From Paraphaeosphaeria minitans (taxonomy: Eukaryota > Ascomycota > Dothideomycetes > Pleosporales > Didymosphaeriaceae): 42,102 nt of DNA. Below, piece after piece: positions 9,701 through 17,599 of this stretch (positions are counted from its first letter, which is position 1; each line of letters starts with the position of its first letter). The notes beneath the pieces are model-generated. The model was given only the letters and a program-made list of their open reading frames with translations, was not told the origin of the DNA and searched no databases. The stretch covers positions 1 to 42,102 of the forward strand of contig WJXW01000029.1 in assembly GCA_015832175.1 (NCBI GenBank), written 5' to 3'. Made by a program: the position numbers and the translations under genes.

Positions 9701-11136
9701 TGTTCGACACTGATCACCCGAACGCAGTACACCATCCCAGCCACTAGATACGAATAGTTCTTCGCGGTGCGCAGTCGACGTGTCTCTGAATCGAACCCAA
9801 GCACAGCAGCAAAGTGAACGAGCCCGCTCTCAAACGGACTGCGGATGTAGGTCGTCATGATGAACGTACTAAGCATCCGGCGCACTAGGACGATGTGGCC
9901 GGCTTCGTCGTTGCTGTCCAGGGCCTCCCAGAGCATGGTGGCCAGCAGCTTTTGGTCCTCTTTCCATGGGAACATCTCCCGCGCGTCCTTCATGGGATCA
10001 ACTTTGACTCGGCGACCTGTGTGGGCCTCGGGCGGGCTCTCATCACTGCAGTCGCTGCTGCTGCCGTCGCCGTCGCTGCTGTCGTCGGTGCTGCTGCCCT
10101 CGCTACTCTCCGTGTCCTCGCTCTCCTTGTCCGCTTCTTCGGCGGCGACGATACGTAGGACATAGCACACGAACATCACAATGTACCCAGCATAGCGCGC
10201 CTGGCTCTCTGGGTTCTGCAGTCGGGCTATCGGCTGCTGGTGGATCTCGTTGGCCTGCGCACTCTTCACCCATCGTCGGGTCTCACGTGGTAGCGAGGAC
10301 AGCCCTCGGACGCTCTGCTCCACCAGCTGCTCCACAGCCCGCGCGGCCTTCTGCAGCTTGGGCTCGTCCCGGCGCGGCAGCCGGATCGCGTGGGCAAGGT
10401 GCACGCAGTTGCGGTTCGCAAAGTGCTCTGGCCACTCTGTAAACTTCCACCAGCCTGTCTTGTCTGTCTTTGCGACTTCTGCATCCATCACCTGCTCTTG
10501 CCGCTTCCTCTCCTCCTGCGTTCGCGCGTACTCTGCCAGAATGTCTTCCACCTCTTCTTTATGCGCCCTAGCGTCTGCTCCGCTGTCCGCTACATCGGGG
10601 ACGCAAACTACAAAGTACCGCTGCCGTCCTGAAGCGGGGAAGAAAGACTGCATCTTTACCTTCTGGTAGAGCGCATCTGATCCCGTCTTGAACGCTAACC
10701 CATGACTGTTGCAGTGTAGTCGTATCTGGCCCTTGTTTCGCGTAAGATAGCTGCATGCTGGCTGCTTGCATTGGAAGCCGTCCAACGGCGCTCCTAGGAC
10801 CTGGATTGGCGGTCCGCCAGCGTCTGGTAGCGTAACGCTGCCCAGCCCTTGTCTTCTCAAAAGAGCGCAGCTTTCAATGAATTTCCTCCGTTCGTTAACT
10901 GGTACACTATGCTTTTGACGGAGATGTACATCGAGATTTTCTATGCCGGCTTTGTGCTCGCTGCAGCAAAGCACGCCGTACTCCTTAACAAAATGAATAT
11001 ACTTTTGTATATTAGCTTGCGCTAAGTTTTCTCCTGCTAGTTGCTGTTGCTGCTGAGAGTTCTGTTGATGTGGTGATGTTAGTACTCTGTTAGCTGGGCT
11101 TGACGCGGAAGCTCGAGCGTCCCAGCAGAACTCCAT
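6715..11136 (-). CDS. Telomere-linked RecQ-family DNA helicase, copy 2
   Basis: This single open frame of 1473 codons is identical to the telomere-proximal helicase except that it lacks one GREVVGDVFGR repeat. It has the same OrsD-like Cys/His fingers near the N-terminus, the acidic stretch, the recombinase-like centre (Arg 673, Lys 707, Arg 792, Tyr 846 here) and the complete RecQ motif set ending with a Cys-rich tail. Its ATG at 11136 sits in the same context as copy 1. Its 3' flank (6415-6714) and 5' flank (11137-11404) are duplicated too, so both genes probably carry the same regulatory DNA. Intactness of both copies argues for a recent duplication. Helicase identity is clear from motifs; the biological role is inferred. 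Confidence 0.93.
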   Translation of the reverse strand: MEFCWDARASASSPANRVLTSPHQQNSQQQQQLAGENLAQANIQKYIHFVKEYGVLCCSEHKAGIENLDVHLRQKHSVPVNERRKFIESCALLRRQGLGSVTLPDAGGPPIQVLGAPLDGFQCKQPACSYLTRNKGQIRLHCNSHGLAFKTGSDALYQKVKMQSFFPASGRQRYFVVCVPDVADSGADARAHKEEVEDILAEYARTQEERKRQEQVMDAEVAKTDKTGWWKFTEWPEHFANRNCVHLAHAIRLPRRDEPKLQKAARAVEQLVEQSVRGLSSLPRETRRWVKSAQANEIHQQPIARLQNPESQARYAGYIVMFVCYVLRIVAAEEADKESEDTESSEGSSTDDSSDGDGSSSDCSDESPPEAHTGRRVKVDPMKDAREMFPWKEDQKLLATMLWEALDSNDEAGHIVLVRRMLSTFIMTTYIRSPFESGLVHFAAVLGFDSETRRLRTAKNYSYLVAGMVYCVRVISVEHLLPPAQREQQGLVERDHYLDLRKRFLADGSFSPTSQLLSLLAYGKFIGMNTGNAGNAFWSEDKKIFYLNGRPIVIHHFQLMAQELLTELEDLLWGELLWVRSPGQRFPIRLDLIQDDVACTRRGMSFVTHGNNGLENGLRWMLERMMQDEQGRKLRSGDGTWNVARVKLYLRSVKRFKELELANLHIDEGMPGRGTEITSMRFRNGALQDRNLFVMDGQIMTVVRYYKSQSQFDKPKVIPRFLPSRLSQVLVVYLAYVQPFEEYLTVEVLGGSFTDYLWANEQGPWHTDHLTRVLKRETGKHLGVALNTLDYRHTAVGIGREVVGDVFGRGYQDEVGEIEEPEVDEDGESPLELQSARTTKIGLANYSVPIDIVKHLSMRSIETFRPLSRRWHEFLGVDGHEVRPSAARKRRWEEEGDGQDKGRDDLAVVVPQKKTKPGGVTASAMSRAMQQALGQATASFKSDEQEQAMFAMVNGQTPLVVVLPTGGGKSLLFMVPACLDHAGVTVVVVPFRALIEDLATRIRARGIDCVEWVNHETNPASVMLVGADVAGGAGFLKYASSLKDKKQLQRVVIDECHLIITSSHWRPKLAKLRNLRVLACPIVLLTATLPPVLEGVLGRSMLIQAATYIRASTVRPNIRYYVSWCGRGKAMEAALAMCRRRQEQLRGGQKGVIYCHSRTACEMLAGALGCKHYHAGELDRTEILASWLDEGGLIVATSALGTGVNFPSIVFVLHVGMPWSMIDYCQESGRAGRSGEVADSVIIVEPGEVERRIREGGASVDVCAMGMFIESEGCRRGKMSEYMDGQRVVCSDMDSAGCDRCGEGRIEWQQAQSLAASEWQEVEASMDELRAGCAICWVLGRAGWQEHRTMLCTAQPMMMGRDMDEFRRGVRDAGNCHSCRRCWVSQKWCATGQDVANSCQWPNIVIPVARAATGIADGLEIIRQCGFQGECEVSCQAYQVWLGQRHCERIWGEFLSNAMVVAIRVIIKLKEKN

Positions 11137-11335
11137 CGCGAATTAGTAGTAAAAAGTAATGGCTAAACCCTGCGCCACCACCATCCTATTTTGTGAATAA
11201 GAGATGGTAGATTAGTATAAGAGGTTACGTTGAGATGAATTAGAATGAGAAAGAAATAGAAATAGCTGGGGAATAGGATTGTTTCTGCCCCTAGTCTAAC
11301 GCGTTTCTGGTATCAAATCCTACCTAATTCGTTAA

Positions 11336-11354
11336 CTCTAACCCTAACGCTAAG
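11336..11354. repeat. Interstitial telomere-like motif upstream of helicase copy 2
   Basis: CTAACCCTAA followed by CGCTAAG repeats the motif at 6351-6367. It holds only one full CCCTAA unit with flanking partial units, so it could be chance or a remnant of a former chromosome end. Confidence 0.4.
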
Positions 11355-11399
11355 CCAATCTTAGCGCGTCTGTGACCACCGACGCCTCTTCCTCTTGGG

Positions 11400-11522
11400 T
11401 AGGTCTCTTTATGTCTTGTCTAGTTGTCGTCCCTTTATTTATCTATTCCCTAATTAGCTATCTTAAATAATAGCTAATTAGCCCTATGTTTCTTTAACTC
11501 TTTATTATAGGCCAACCTTTAC
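11400..11522 (+). repeat. Dispersed repeat fragment abutting the helicase array
   Basis: The sequence from TAGGTCTCTTTATGTCTTG to the end of CCAACCTTTACACTAC matches internal parts of the dispersed repeats at 13021, 22390 and 28389 (GGTCTCTT...TCTTGTCTAG, then a palindrome, then TATAGGCCAACCTTTA). The palindrome at 11450-11481 has perfect 12-bp arms CTAATTAGCTAT/ATAGCTAATTAG with an 8-nt loop. Confidence 0.8.
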
Positions 11523-11869
11523 ACTACACTACTAGGCGCCTTTACTAGCAATTGGCTGTGGGTGCTACAGCGTTAGCTATTAGTTATTTTAAATATTGCC
11601 AGTCTGTGTGTCCTAGATAAGTTCTATAACCCTGAATCTATTTACCCTAACTACTGCGTAACCCTAACAATGTCTAATCTAATATATAAAATGATAGAAA
11701 CGTGTAGAAAGAGTAAATAAACACATTTAATATAAGATAGTTTAATAGATTTAGGCTATATTATACGCGAATCTACTATATAGTTTTACCCCCTAAATTT
11801 CTAATCCTTTGCGCTTAAACCCTAATATTAAACCTATTTTATTACGGATTCGGCCAGATCTATTATTAC
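11523..11869. other. AT-rich intergenic sequence
   Basis: No gene is visible. Isolated CCCTAA-like words occur near 11646-11668 but do not form an array. Base composition is like the surrounding decayed repeats. Confidence 0.4.
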
Positions 11870-12425
11870 TTAGTGGTTAGAGACATAAGCCGTAAGGGAG
11901 TAATAGGCTAGTAGCTAGAATAATTAGGCATAGTTAGTTAGCTAGAGGCTAAGATAAAATTATAGGCCTAAAAGTGGACTAACGCTGCGTTGCTGCCTAA
12001 TATATAAAGAAGTTAATAAATAACTTTAATTATAGGGATATAAGTAGTAGATAAGCGATAGGTTAGTAGGTAGAATAATTAGGTAAGGGTAGTTAGCTAG
12101 GGATTAAGAAAATTATAGGTCTAGGAGGTAACTACTAATAAGGTGTTAAAGGAGTAGTAAGGTAGTAGGCTTAAGGAACTAAGCCTAGAAGAAAGGGAGG
12201 AAAATATAGTGTAAAGGTTAGCCTATAATAGAAAGTTAGAGAAACATAGGGCTAATTAGCTATTATTTAGATAGCTAATTAGAGAATAGATAACTAACAC
12301 CCGAAAACCTAATAACTAGATAAGACACGAAAAAGAGACCTAATAGATAATTAGAGTAGTTAGATTTATATAATAGATTTTAGATAGAATAACTTAACTT
12401 ATTCTTTTATACTCCTTACTTAAGG
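11870..12425 (-). repeat. Dispersed repeat head, inverted copy
   Basis: Read on the minus strand from 12425, it starts with CCTTAAGTAAGGAGTATAAAA and follows the heads of the copies at 22390 and 28389 for about 550 bp. The 12-bp-arm palindrome is kept at 12252-12282. Similarity fades near 11870. It faces the plus-strand copy at 13021 across a 595-bp centre, so the two form long inverted arms. Confidence 0.8.
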
Positions 12426-12447
12426 TACACTATATTATAATAGTATA

Positions 12448-12600
12448 TAGATAATAATCTTACTTAATAGAATCTTACTACTAATACCTTACTTTCCCTT
12501 TTATTCCTAACTTAATTACTACTTAGACTATAATTATTTATGGTCTATTGTGTTTGCTCTTTCTAGAAGTCTAGTGGCGACTAAAAGGTCCTCTAGTCTA
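12448..12600 (+). repeat. Copy of the repeat tail also seen at 37140
   Basis: The string CTTACTTAATAGAATC and the following ~150 bp, up to AGTCTAGTGGCGACTAAAAGG, match 37140-37296 near the right edge of the large 28389 repeat, with mainly C/T and A/G differences. Confidence 0.7.
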
Positions 12601-12616
12601 TAACTCTTTCTACCTA

Positions 12617-12935
12617 ATAGCTGCTTAAAAGCCTATTAGTCTATTATTATTTTATTCCTAGGTAAATAATAACTACTTAAAAGTCTATATAGTTTATACT
12701 AGCACTAGATAGCTACTCGAAAGTCTATTAGTATATTATTTTGTTTCTAGGTAATTAGTGACTACTTAAAATTCTATTAATCTATCTATCTATATATAAC
12801 TAATAACTACTTAAAGTCTATATAGTCTATTAATCTATATACCTAATAGCTACTTAAAAGTCTATTAGTCTTATTACTTTATTTATAGAGCTGTCTAGTA
12901 GCTACTTAAAAGTTTACTAAATAGGTTCTATTAGT
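12617..12935 (+). repeat. Degenerate tandem repeat, ~7 units of ~42-52 bp
   Basis: About seven successive units share a core of the form TAGCTACTTAAAAGTCTATT, near 12617, 12668, 12710, 12757, 12800, 12847 and 12900. Spacers between cores vary and are AT-rich. The array lies in the centre between the inverted repeat heads. Confidence 0.65.
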
Positions 12936-13020
12936 TCTCTAAATACTGTCTACTAGACTTTTCTATATCCTTTTAAAAGTGGCCCTATGTCCCTTACTAA
13001 AAATATAGTCTTGTGGTTTG

Positions 13021-13232
13021 CCTTAAGTAAGGAGTATAAAAAGAATAAGTTAAGTTATCCTATTTAAAATCTATTATATAAATCCAACTACTCTAATTGT
13101 CTATTAGGTCTCTTCTTCGCGTCTTGTTTAGTTGTGGGTGTTAGTTTTTGTCTATTCCCTAATTAGTAATCTTAAATAACAGCTAATTAGCCTTATCTTT
13201 CTCTAACTTTCCATCGCAGGCCAACCTTTATA
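13021..13232 (+). repeat. Dispersed repeat head, truncated direct copy
   Basis: Begins CCTTAAGTAAGGAGTATAAA and matches the first ~210 bp of the 22390 and 28389 copies, ending around GGCCAACCTTTATACTACA. Beyond it, 13233-13511 is AT-rich with no gene seen. Confidence 0.8.
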
Positions 13233-13511
13233 CTACAATACCTAAATCCTAATAATAAGATAGGAAGTGTTAATGTTTCTACTTACTAACCCCTAATTAG
13301 CTTACTTAACTCATTAGCTCGCTATGCAAGTGCGTTAGCGTATGTTGAATACTCCTAATCTCCATTTGCTATTTATACTACTCTCGGCTCTTTAAGTAGG
13401 ACCGTCTAAACTATACCACTATCTAAGTAGCATGCAATTACCTGTAGAAACCTGTGCAAGTGCAAGGAAAAGAACGCTCTAGGATATTGCTTGCCTGATA
13501 GAAAAGAAGCT

Positions 13512-14558
13512 TTAAGTGTGCTCTAGTTCGAATATAACGGACCTAGACGGCGACTCTAGTAGATGGCTTTTCCGACATCGCCAACCTCCCTCAGCAAAAA
13601 CACCTTCCCAGTCTTCCATGGTGGGTAGATATACACCCATCATTGCGTGTCCGAACTCGAATCCCAAGGTAAAGGTAGGCACATTAGTTACTTTGACAGC
13701 ATAGGAAGATCCGGCAGTGTTGAGCAATACCCGGGTAGCATCACCCATAAGAAAGCGACGGGCTTTGGGAAACGCTTCGCGTAATCGCTTCAGGGAAGCA
13801 ACACAGTTCTCTCGTGGCCAGAAATCATGCCCCATTAGGAAACAGGTCAAGAGATCGACCTCAGCAAATTCCTCGCGGTAGCTCAATTCGCGGGCATCGC
13901 CCTCCATAAACGATAGGCGATCATTGTACCCCCGGGACGCTGCGTCGGCTGCGGCCACTTTGAGTGCAGGGCCTGCGACGTCAATGCCGATACCGGTAGC
14001 TGCATGATATCGGTCCAGGATCTGCATGAGTCGCTCACCGCTGCCGCTGCCCAAATCCACGACCAAGTTGACGCTAAAATCCAGACCATCCATTGCTGTC
14101 CAGAAGGCCGCGTCGAAATGAAGGCTGTTAATATCGTGGCAGGCGTACGCAATGGCCACTGAATCGCGCTGATAGAAAGCCCCTGTACGATTCTTGTTTT
14201 TCACAACGTATGGTATCTTTGAGAAGAGTTCAGCTCAACCGTTTGTGAGCCAGTGAAATAGCGACTTGTTCGTGTACGCTTCCTCGAGCAATCTTCCTGG
14301 GATAATGGCTGACCAGTCTTCTCCGCTCTTAGCAACAATATCAGCAATCTCTAGAGCAGTAACGAGCCCTTTGATCGAGTCCTTGTCCAGATCATGCTGA
14401 GAAGAAAACTCTTCTAGGTCGACCGTTTTGCGGTTTCGTAGTTCATCAAGGAATCCCAATTCCCATGCGGCACTTAGAGCTGAAGCAGCAACAGCCGAGT
14501 TGAAGATGGCTGCAACAGCTTGCTTCGGGTTCTCAATATGTGAAGGCATAATAGACAA
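13512..14558 (-). pseudogene. O-methyltransferase-like gene interrupted by one in-frame TGA
   Basis: This is one continuous minus-strand frame of 349 codons (counting the final stop) broken only by TGA at 14237-14235. The first part (107 residues) resembles the winged-helix dimerisation domain of fungal/plant-type O-methyltransferases. After the stop the frame resumes with AELFSKIPYVV and a class I SAM-dependent methyltransferase domain: DLGSGSGE from residue 168 (TGA counted as 108) for SAM binding, an acidic residue in GIDVAG, and GDARELSY. It would methylate a small molecule, substrate unknown. No single-base shift is needed, so a nonsense mutation fits best. A 57-nt GT...AG segment (14239-14183) could be spliced out in frame but would remove conserved-looking residues. 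A sequencing error is also possible. The ATG at 14558 lies about 50 bp downstream of a TATA-like box. Confidence 0.75.
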
Positions 14559-14605
14559 GTTGAATGTTTAGGAACAGTTATCACGCCAAAGTGTGACAAG
14601 AGCTT

Positions 14606-14617
14606 CTTATTTATATA
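14606..14617 (-). promoter_or_regulatory. TATA-like box of the methyltransferase-like gene
   Basis: TATATAAATAAG on the minus strand, about 50 bp upstream of the ATG at 14558. Spacing is plausible for a fungal promoter; nothing else supports it. Confidence 0.4.
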
Positions 14618-15204
14618 CATGCAAAAAACCCGCTGCCTCCAAACAGTGCTAGGGCTTCCGCCAAGAGCAACCATCCAGTTCCATCCCATCCGACTCCATC
14701 AATACCCGAAGAAACTTTACGCTAGGTACTGTAAAGGTCGCACACGGCAACGTGTAGAGAAGGCAGTATCGCCAGCTGTTACAAGCTGTTAACGACAAAG
14801 ATTTCATTCACTTTAAAGACAAGACCAAATCAACGGAAAATACTGAGCAAGGGTAATATACATGAGGAAGAGGAGAGATTAGTCAGTGATACCATCATGT
14901 GACTGTAAGTATCCGAGGCTTACAGATTTACATTTGGAAAGGTTCTCACGCGTGGCGCAGAGAGTATAACCTATATACCGTCCCTTTCTTTTTTAGTCAC
15001 AACGTGATTTGAAATGAAGGTACACGGAGCCTCAAGCCCGACATTGTCTTACCAAAGACCATGTGACAAGACAGAAATTTCCATGACCGAAAGCCAACGA
15101 CCCTGCGTGACAAAAGCCAACGCCCAGCGCTACGCCTTGCTTTGGAAGAGGGCTATCGCCGAAATTTCTTACCAGGGATGGTTCGAATTCATAACAGCCG
15201 CCAT
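14618..15204. other. Intergenic region, no convincing gene
   Basis: Ordinary base composition, unlike the AT-rich repeats. A 72-codon plus-strand frame at 15014-15232 overlaps the 3' end of the next gene, has no recognisable motif and is probably chance. The region would hold the upstream control of the methyltransferase-like gene and the 3' end of the membrane-protein gene. Confidence 0.5.
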
Positions 15205-16559
15205 TTACTCAAATCGCCAGTTCGATTGCTGAGCTAAGTCGCCGTAGGTGGACGAGACGTTGACTTCTTGTGTGACTTGAATGGCGTCCTTTTGGGTGGG
15301 TCGAAAGGGCATGTGGTGTACACTAGAGGGTCCCAGTGTTGCCCTTCCCGCAGCTTGCTCTAGGTCTTTGTTGATTATCTCCTCCTCGCTTTCGTTGGCC
15401 TTGGTCTTGAGCACACTCATGCCATAGGGGTCCTTGACCTTGCGGAAGCCCATGCGATGCGCCATTGATTGGGACTGAGAGGCGTTGCGATCAGACAGCT
15501 CGTGCGATACATATTTGTTGGAGTTGTAGCCCGTGCTGGAGGCGGTACCGTTGGTCCAGAATCGGCGGGTTAAGACGGGTCGGATCATGGTAGCTTGTCC
15601 GACGACAATAGCGACAACGTCCTCTCGGCAAGACCAAATGGCTGCAGTCTGTCCTTTTTGAAGCTACGTATATTTGAGAAATCATGGACATGAAATGCTG
15701 CAAAACATGGGGTCCGCTTACCGATAGGACGAAATAAACGCGCAAAATAGCTGCAATCATGACGAAGATGCCGGCGCAGAACATCAGCAGCAAACCAAGC
15801 TTGCGAGCCAGGGAGATCTTGAGTGGCCAAATGATAGGAATCGGAATCAGGATGATGATCAGATCAGTGAACAGATTGAGAACGAGAACGGTGATTAGGA
15901 AGGCAGGGCTCTGCGGCATGCAGTATTCTACTCGGGTTAGTTTCGTCCATTACCAGGTTGCTGGCTACTCACTGCCAGGATCAGGAAGAATCTGCCACAG
16001 CTTGTGGAACGGCCTGCACGCCGACGCGAAGAGGATCCAAATGGACACGCCACTGATGCCCACGATGATCATTGCAGGAAGAAGGAATTTCTTCACCCAG
16101 ACCACGCTCACAACGCGTTTGTACAATAACAACATGTTGAGCTTGAGGGTCCAGATGAGGCCAATGTATGTGAACCATCCGACCATGAACCATTTTGTTC
16201 CGCTTTGGCGAGCCGCAGCTTCCTCATGAGTGAATGCCAGACGCTCCTCCATGGTCAAATGTGAGGTGTCACCTGTGCCGTCAACCATATGAGCAGCCAC
16301 TGTCATGACAGTATAGCATGCCTGTTTTCCATCAATCCTGTGCCTGTTTTTATGAGGCTGAAGGACTCACCCAAGCAAAAATGATGGTGTAGTCATCTAT
16401 ACAGTAACCAGAAACTCCCAGCCTCGCGCGGGAGAAGATGCGAAGCATGAAAGCCACCGTACCTATACCGTACAGAGTCCATGTCTCAATGAGAGCTGAC
16501 TCGAGCGGCGAGACGGCCATGGCGGTACGGATGTGATGGTAAGAGAACGAGGGTATCAT
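15205..16559 (-). CDS. Seven-helix fungal rhodopsin-domain (PTH11/SAT4-like) membrane protein
   Basis: Four exons reconstructed from splice sites: 16559-16371, 16321-15973, 15927-15722 and 15663-15205. The introns are 49, 45 and 58 bp, with GTGAGT, GTGAGT and GTAAGC donors and AG acceptors. The exons sum to 1203 nt, or 400 residues. Seven hydrophobic spans are visible: WTLYGIGTVAFMLRIF; DDYTIIFAWACYTVM; WFMVGWFTYIGLIW; FLLPAMIIVGISGVSIWILF; FLITVLVLNLFTDLIIILI; LGLLLMFCAGIFVMIAAILR; and a last span after AAIWSCRED. The CRPF...W pair and the WSCRED box are typical of this family. The C-terminal tail is hydrophilic (about 115 residues). Expected location is the plasma or an internal membrane; the ligand is unknown. 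Start could also be the internal Met at MAVSPLES. It is transcribed in the same direction as the methyltransferase-like gene. Confidence 0.88.
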
Positions 16560-17498
16560 AAAAAACCATTCTTTGAGTATTTGAGAACCAATCCTTTGCG
16601 AGAGTCAATAGGTAATATATATGAGCACTCCAGTCCATGCACAAGCAACAGCGGATGGAGAGGCTTGTTTCTTTCGAAGATTGCCGTGGGAAAGAGGCAG
16701 TGAGACGGGTAAGGGGGATCGCTGACCTTGAGCCGCTCATCTTTTCTCCATCTGGCCCGGTAGGTCAGCAACCAGGGTGCGAACAAAAAACCACAATCGG
16801 CCTGTCAACAGTCGGGACCAATTTGATCTCGGGCGGCGAAGACTGAAGCAAACAATTCCCCTGCCGCGTTGCCTGACCTTTGCTTGGCCGCGGGCTGCGG
16901 GCTACGGGCTGCGGACCGTTCCTGTTGCGCCGTTATGACACTAACCCTGAAGTGCTCCTTTTTCGCTAGCGTTCATGCTGGTAAGTAAGTCACACCGTAA
17001 ATTCACCCTCATCGGCCGCCCTTCGCACAGGATATAACTTACAAAAGGAGAAGCCAAACTTGCAGATCAGCTGGGTTATAGGGTCATGTACGGTATTTGA
17101 AGGAGTTAGCGTGGACTCATGTAAATGACACAACGTGGAGCTTCGCGCGTGGGATTCGTAAGCTTATGCCTTTATTGTGATTGTAGCAGTAAAGATTGTT
17201 AGTACGGTTTTCTTTTGCAGGGGTTTGACCTATCAATCAACGCTGATTTACCTCTCAACGACCCATAAAAGGGCCGTGCAAGGCTACGTTTCAGCGTTTT
17301 TCCGTAGGATTGTAATACGAACAGGGTAGAAAAGGTCTGTGAGAGTTAATTTAACCAATCAAGAGCTATTGGGCCGTATTAACAATACTTACAACCCTAA
17401 CCCCAACCACTGTACTCTGGTACAGACAGTACCCCGTGAGATGCTCGCTTGGCTAGCTGTCTACTAGGGCCCTCTTTAATTGTAAGGGATGATCCCAA
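16560..17498. other. Divergent intergenic region between membrane protein and monooxygenase
   Basis: About 940 bp separate the two oppositely transcribed genes, so promoters for both probably lie here. A short GC-rich direct repeat (GGGCTGCGGGCTACGGGCTGCGG-like, about 16892-16914) is present. Several frames under 85 codons overlap on both strands with no motif. No additional gene is supported. Confidence 0.5.
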
Positions 17499-17504
17499 TA
17501 TAAA
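17499..17504 (+). promoter_or_regulatory. TATA box of the first monooxygenase gene
   Basis: TATAAA lies 30 bp before an upstream in-frame ATG (17534) and 100 bp before the chosen ATG (17600). If transcription starts about 30 bp downstream, the 17534 ATG would be at the mRNA end, which favours the 17600 start. Confidence 0.5.
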
Positions 17505-17599
17505 ACTACTAGTAACGAGCTTGTGCTCGCTCCTTGTACAAACTCGAGAGTATATCAGGACTTTATCCCGGTAGAAATGTTGCACCAGCTCATCCAAAC

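Larger units (their letters stand above)
6415..11404. repeat. Tandem duplication unit, copy 2 (centromere-proximal)
   Basis: Second direct copy of the 5-kb helicase unit, 33 bp shorter because it has one minisatellite unit. Its inner edge (TAGGT) abuts a fragment of a dispersed AT-rich repeat that starts around 11400. The copies seem free of the C-to-T decay that saturates neighbouring repeats. Confidence 0.93.

Noticed and set aside
12617..12935. Possible CRISPR-like array
   Set aside because: Units are degenerate, spacers vary without unique spacer-like sequence, and the organism is a fungus; it is an ordinary decayed tandem repeat.
15014..15232. 72-codon plus-strand frame upstream of and overlapping the membrane-protein gene
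   Set aside because: No recognisable motif, no splice or promoter support, and it overlaps the real exon on the other strand.
17390..17405. CCCTAACCCC near the first monooxygenase promoter as an interstitial telomere
   Set aside because: Only one full unit; expected by chance in this window.
17534..17599. Upstream in-frame start for the first monooxygenase, adding 22 residues
   Set aside because: It lies 30 bp after the TATA box, roughly where transcription should begin, and the added residues do not resemble the family; the ATG at 17600 is preferred.
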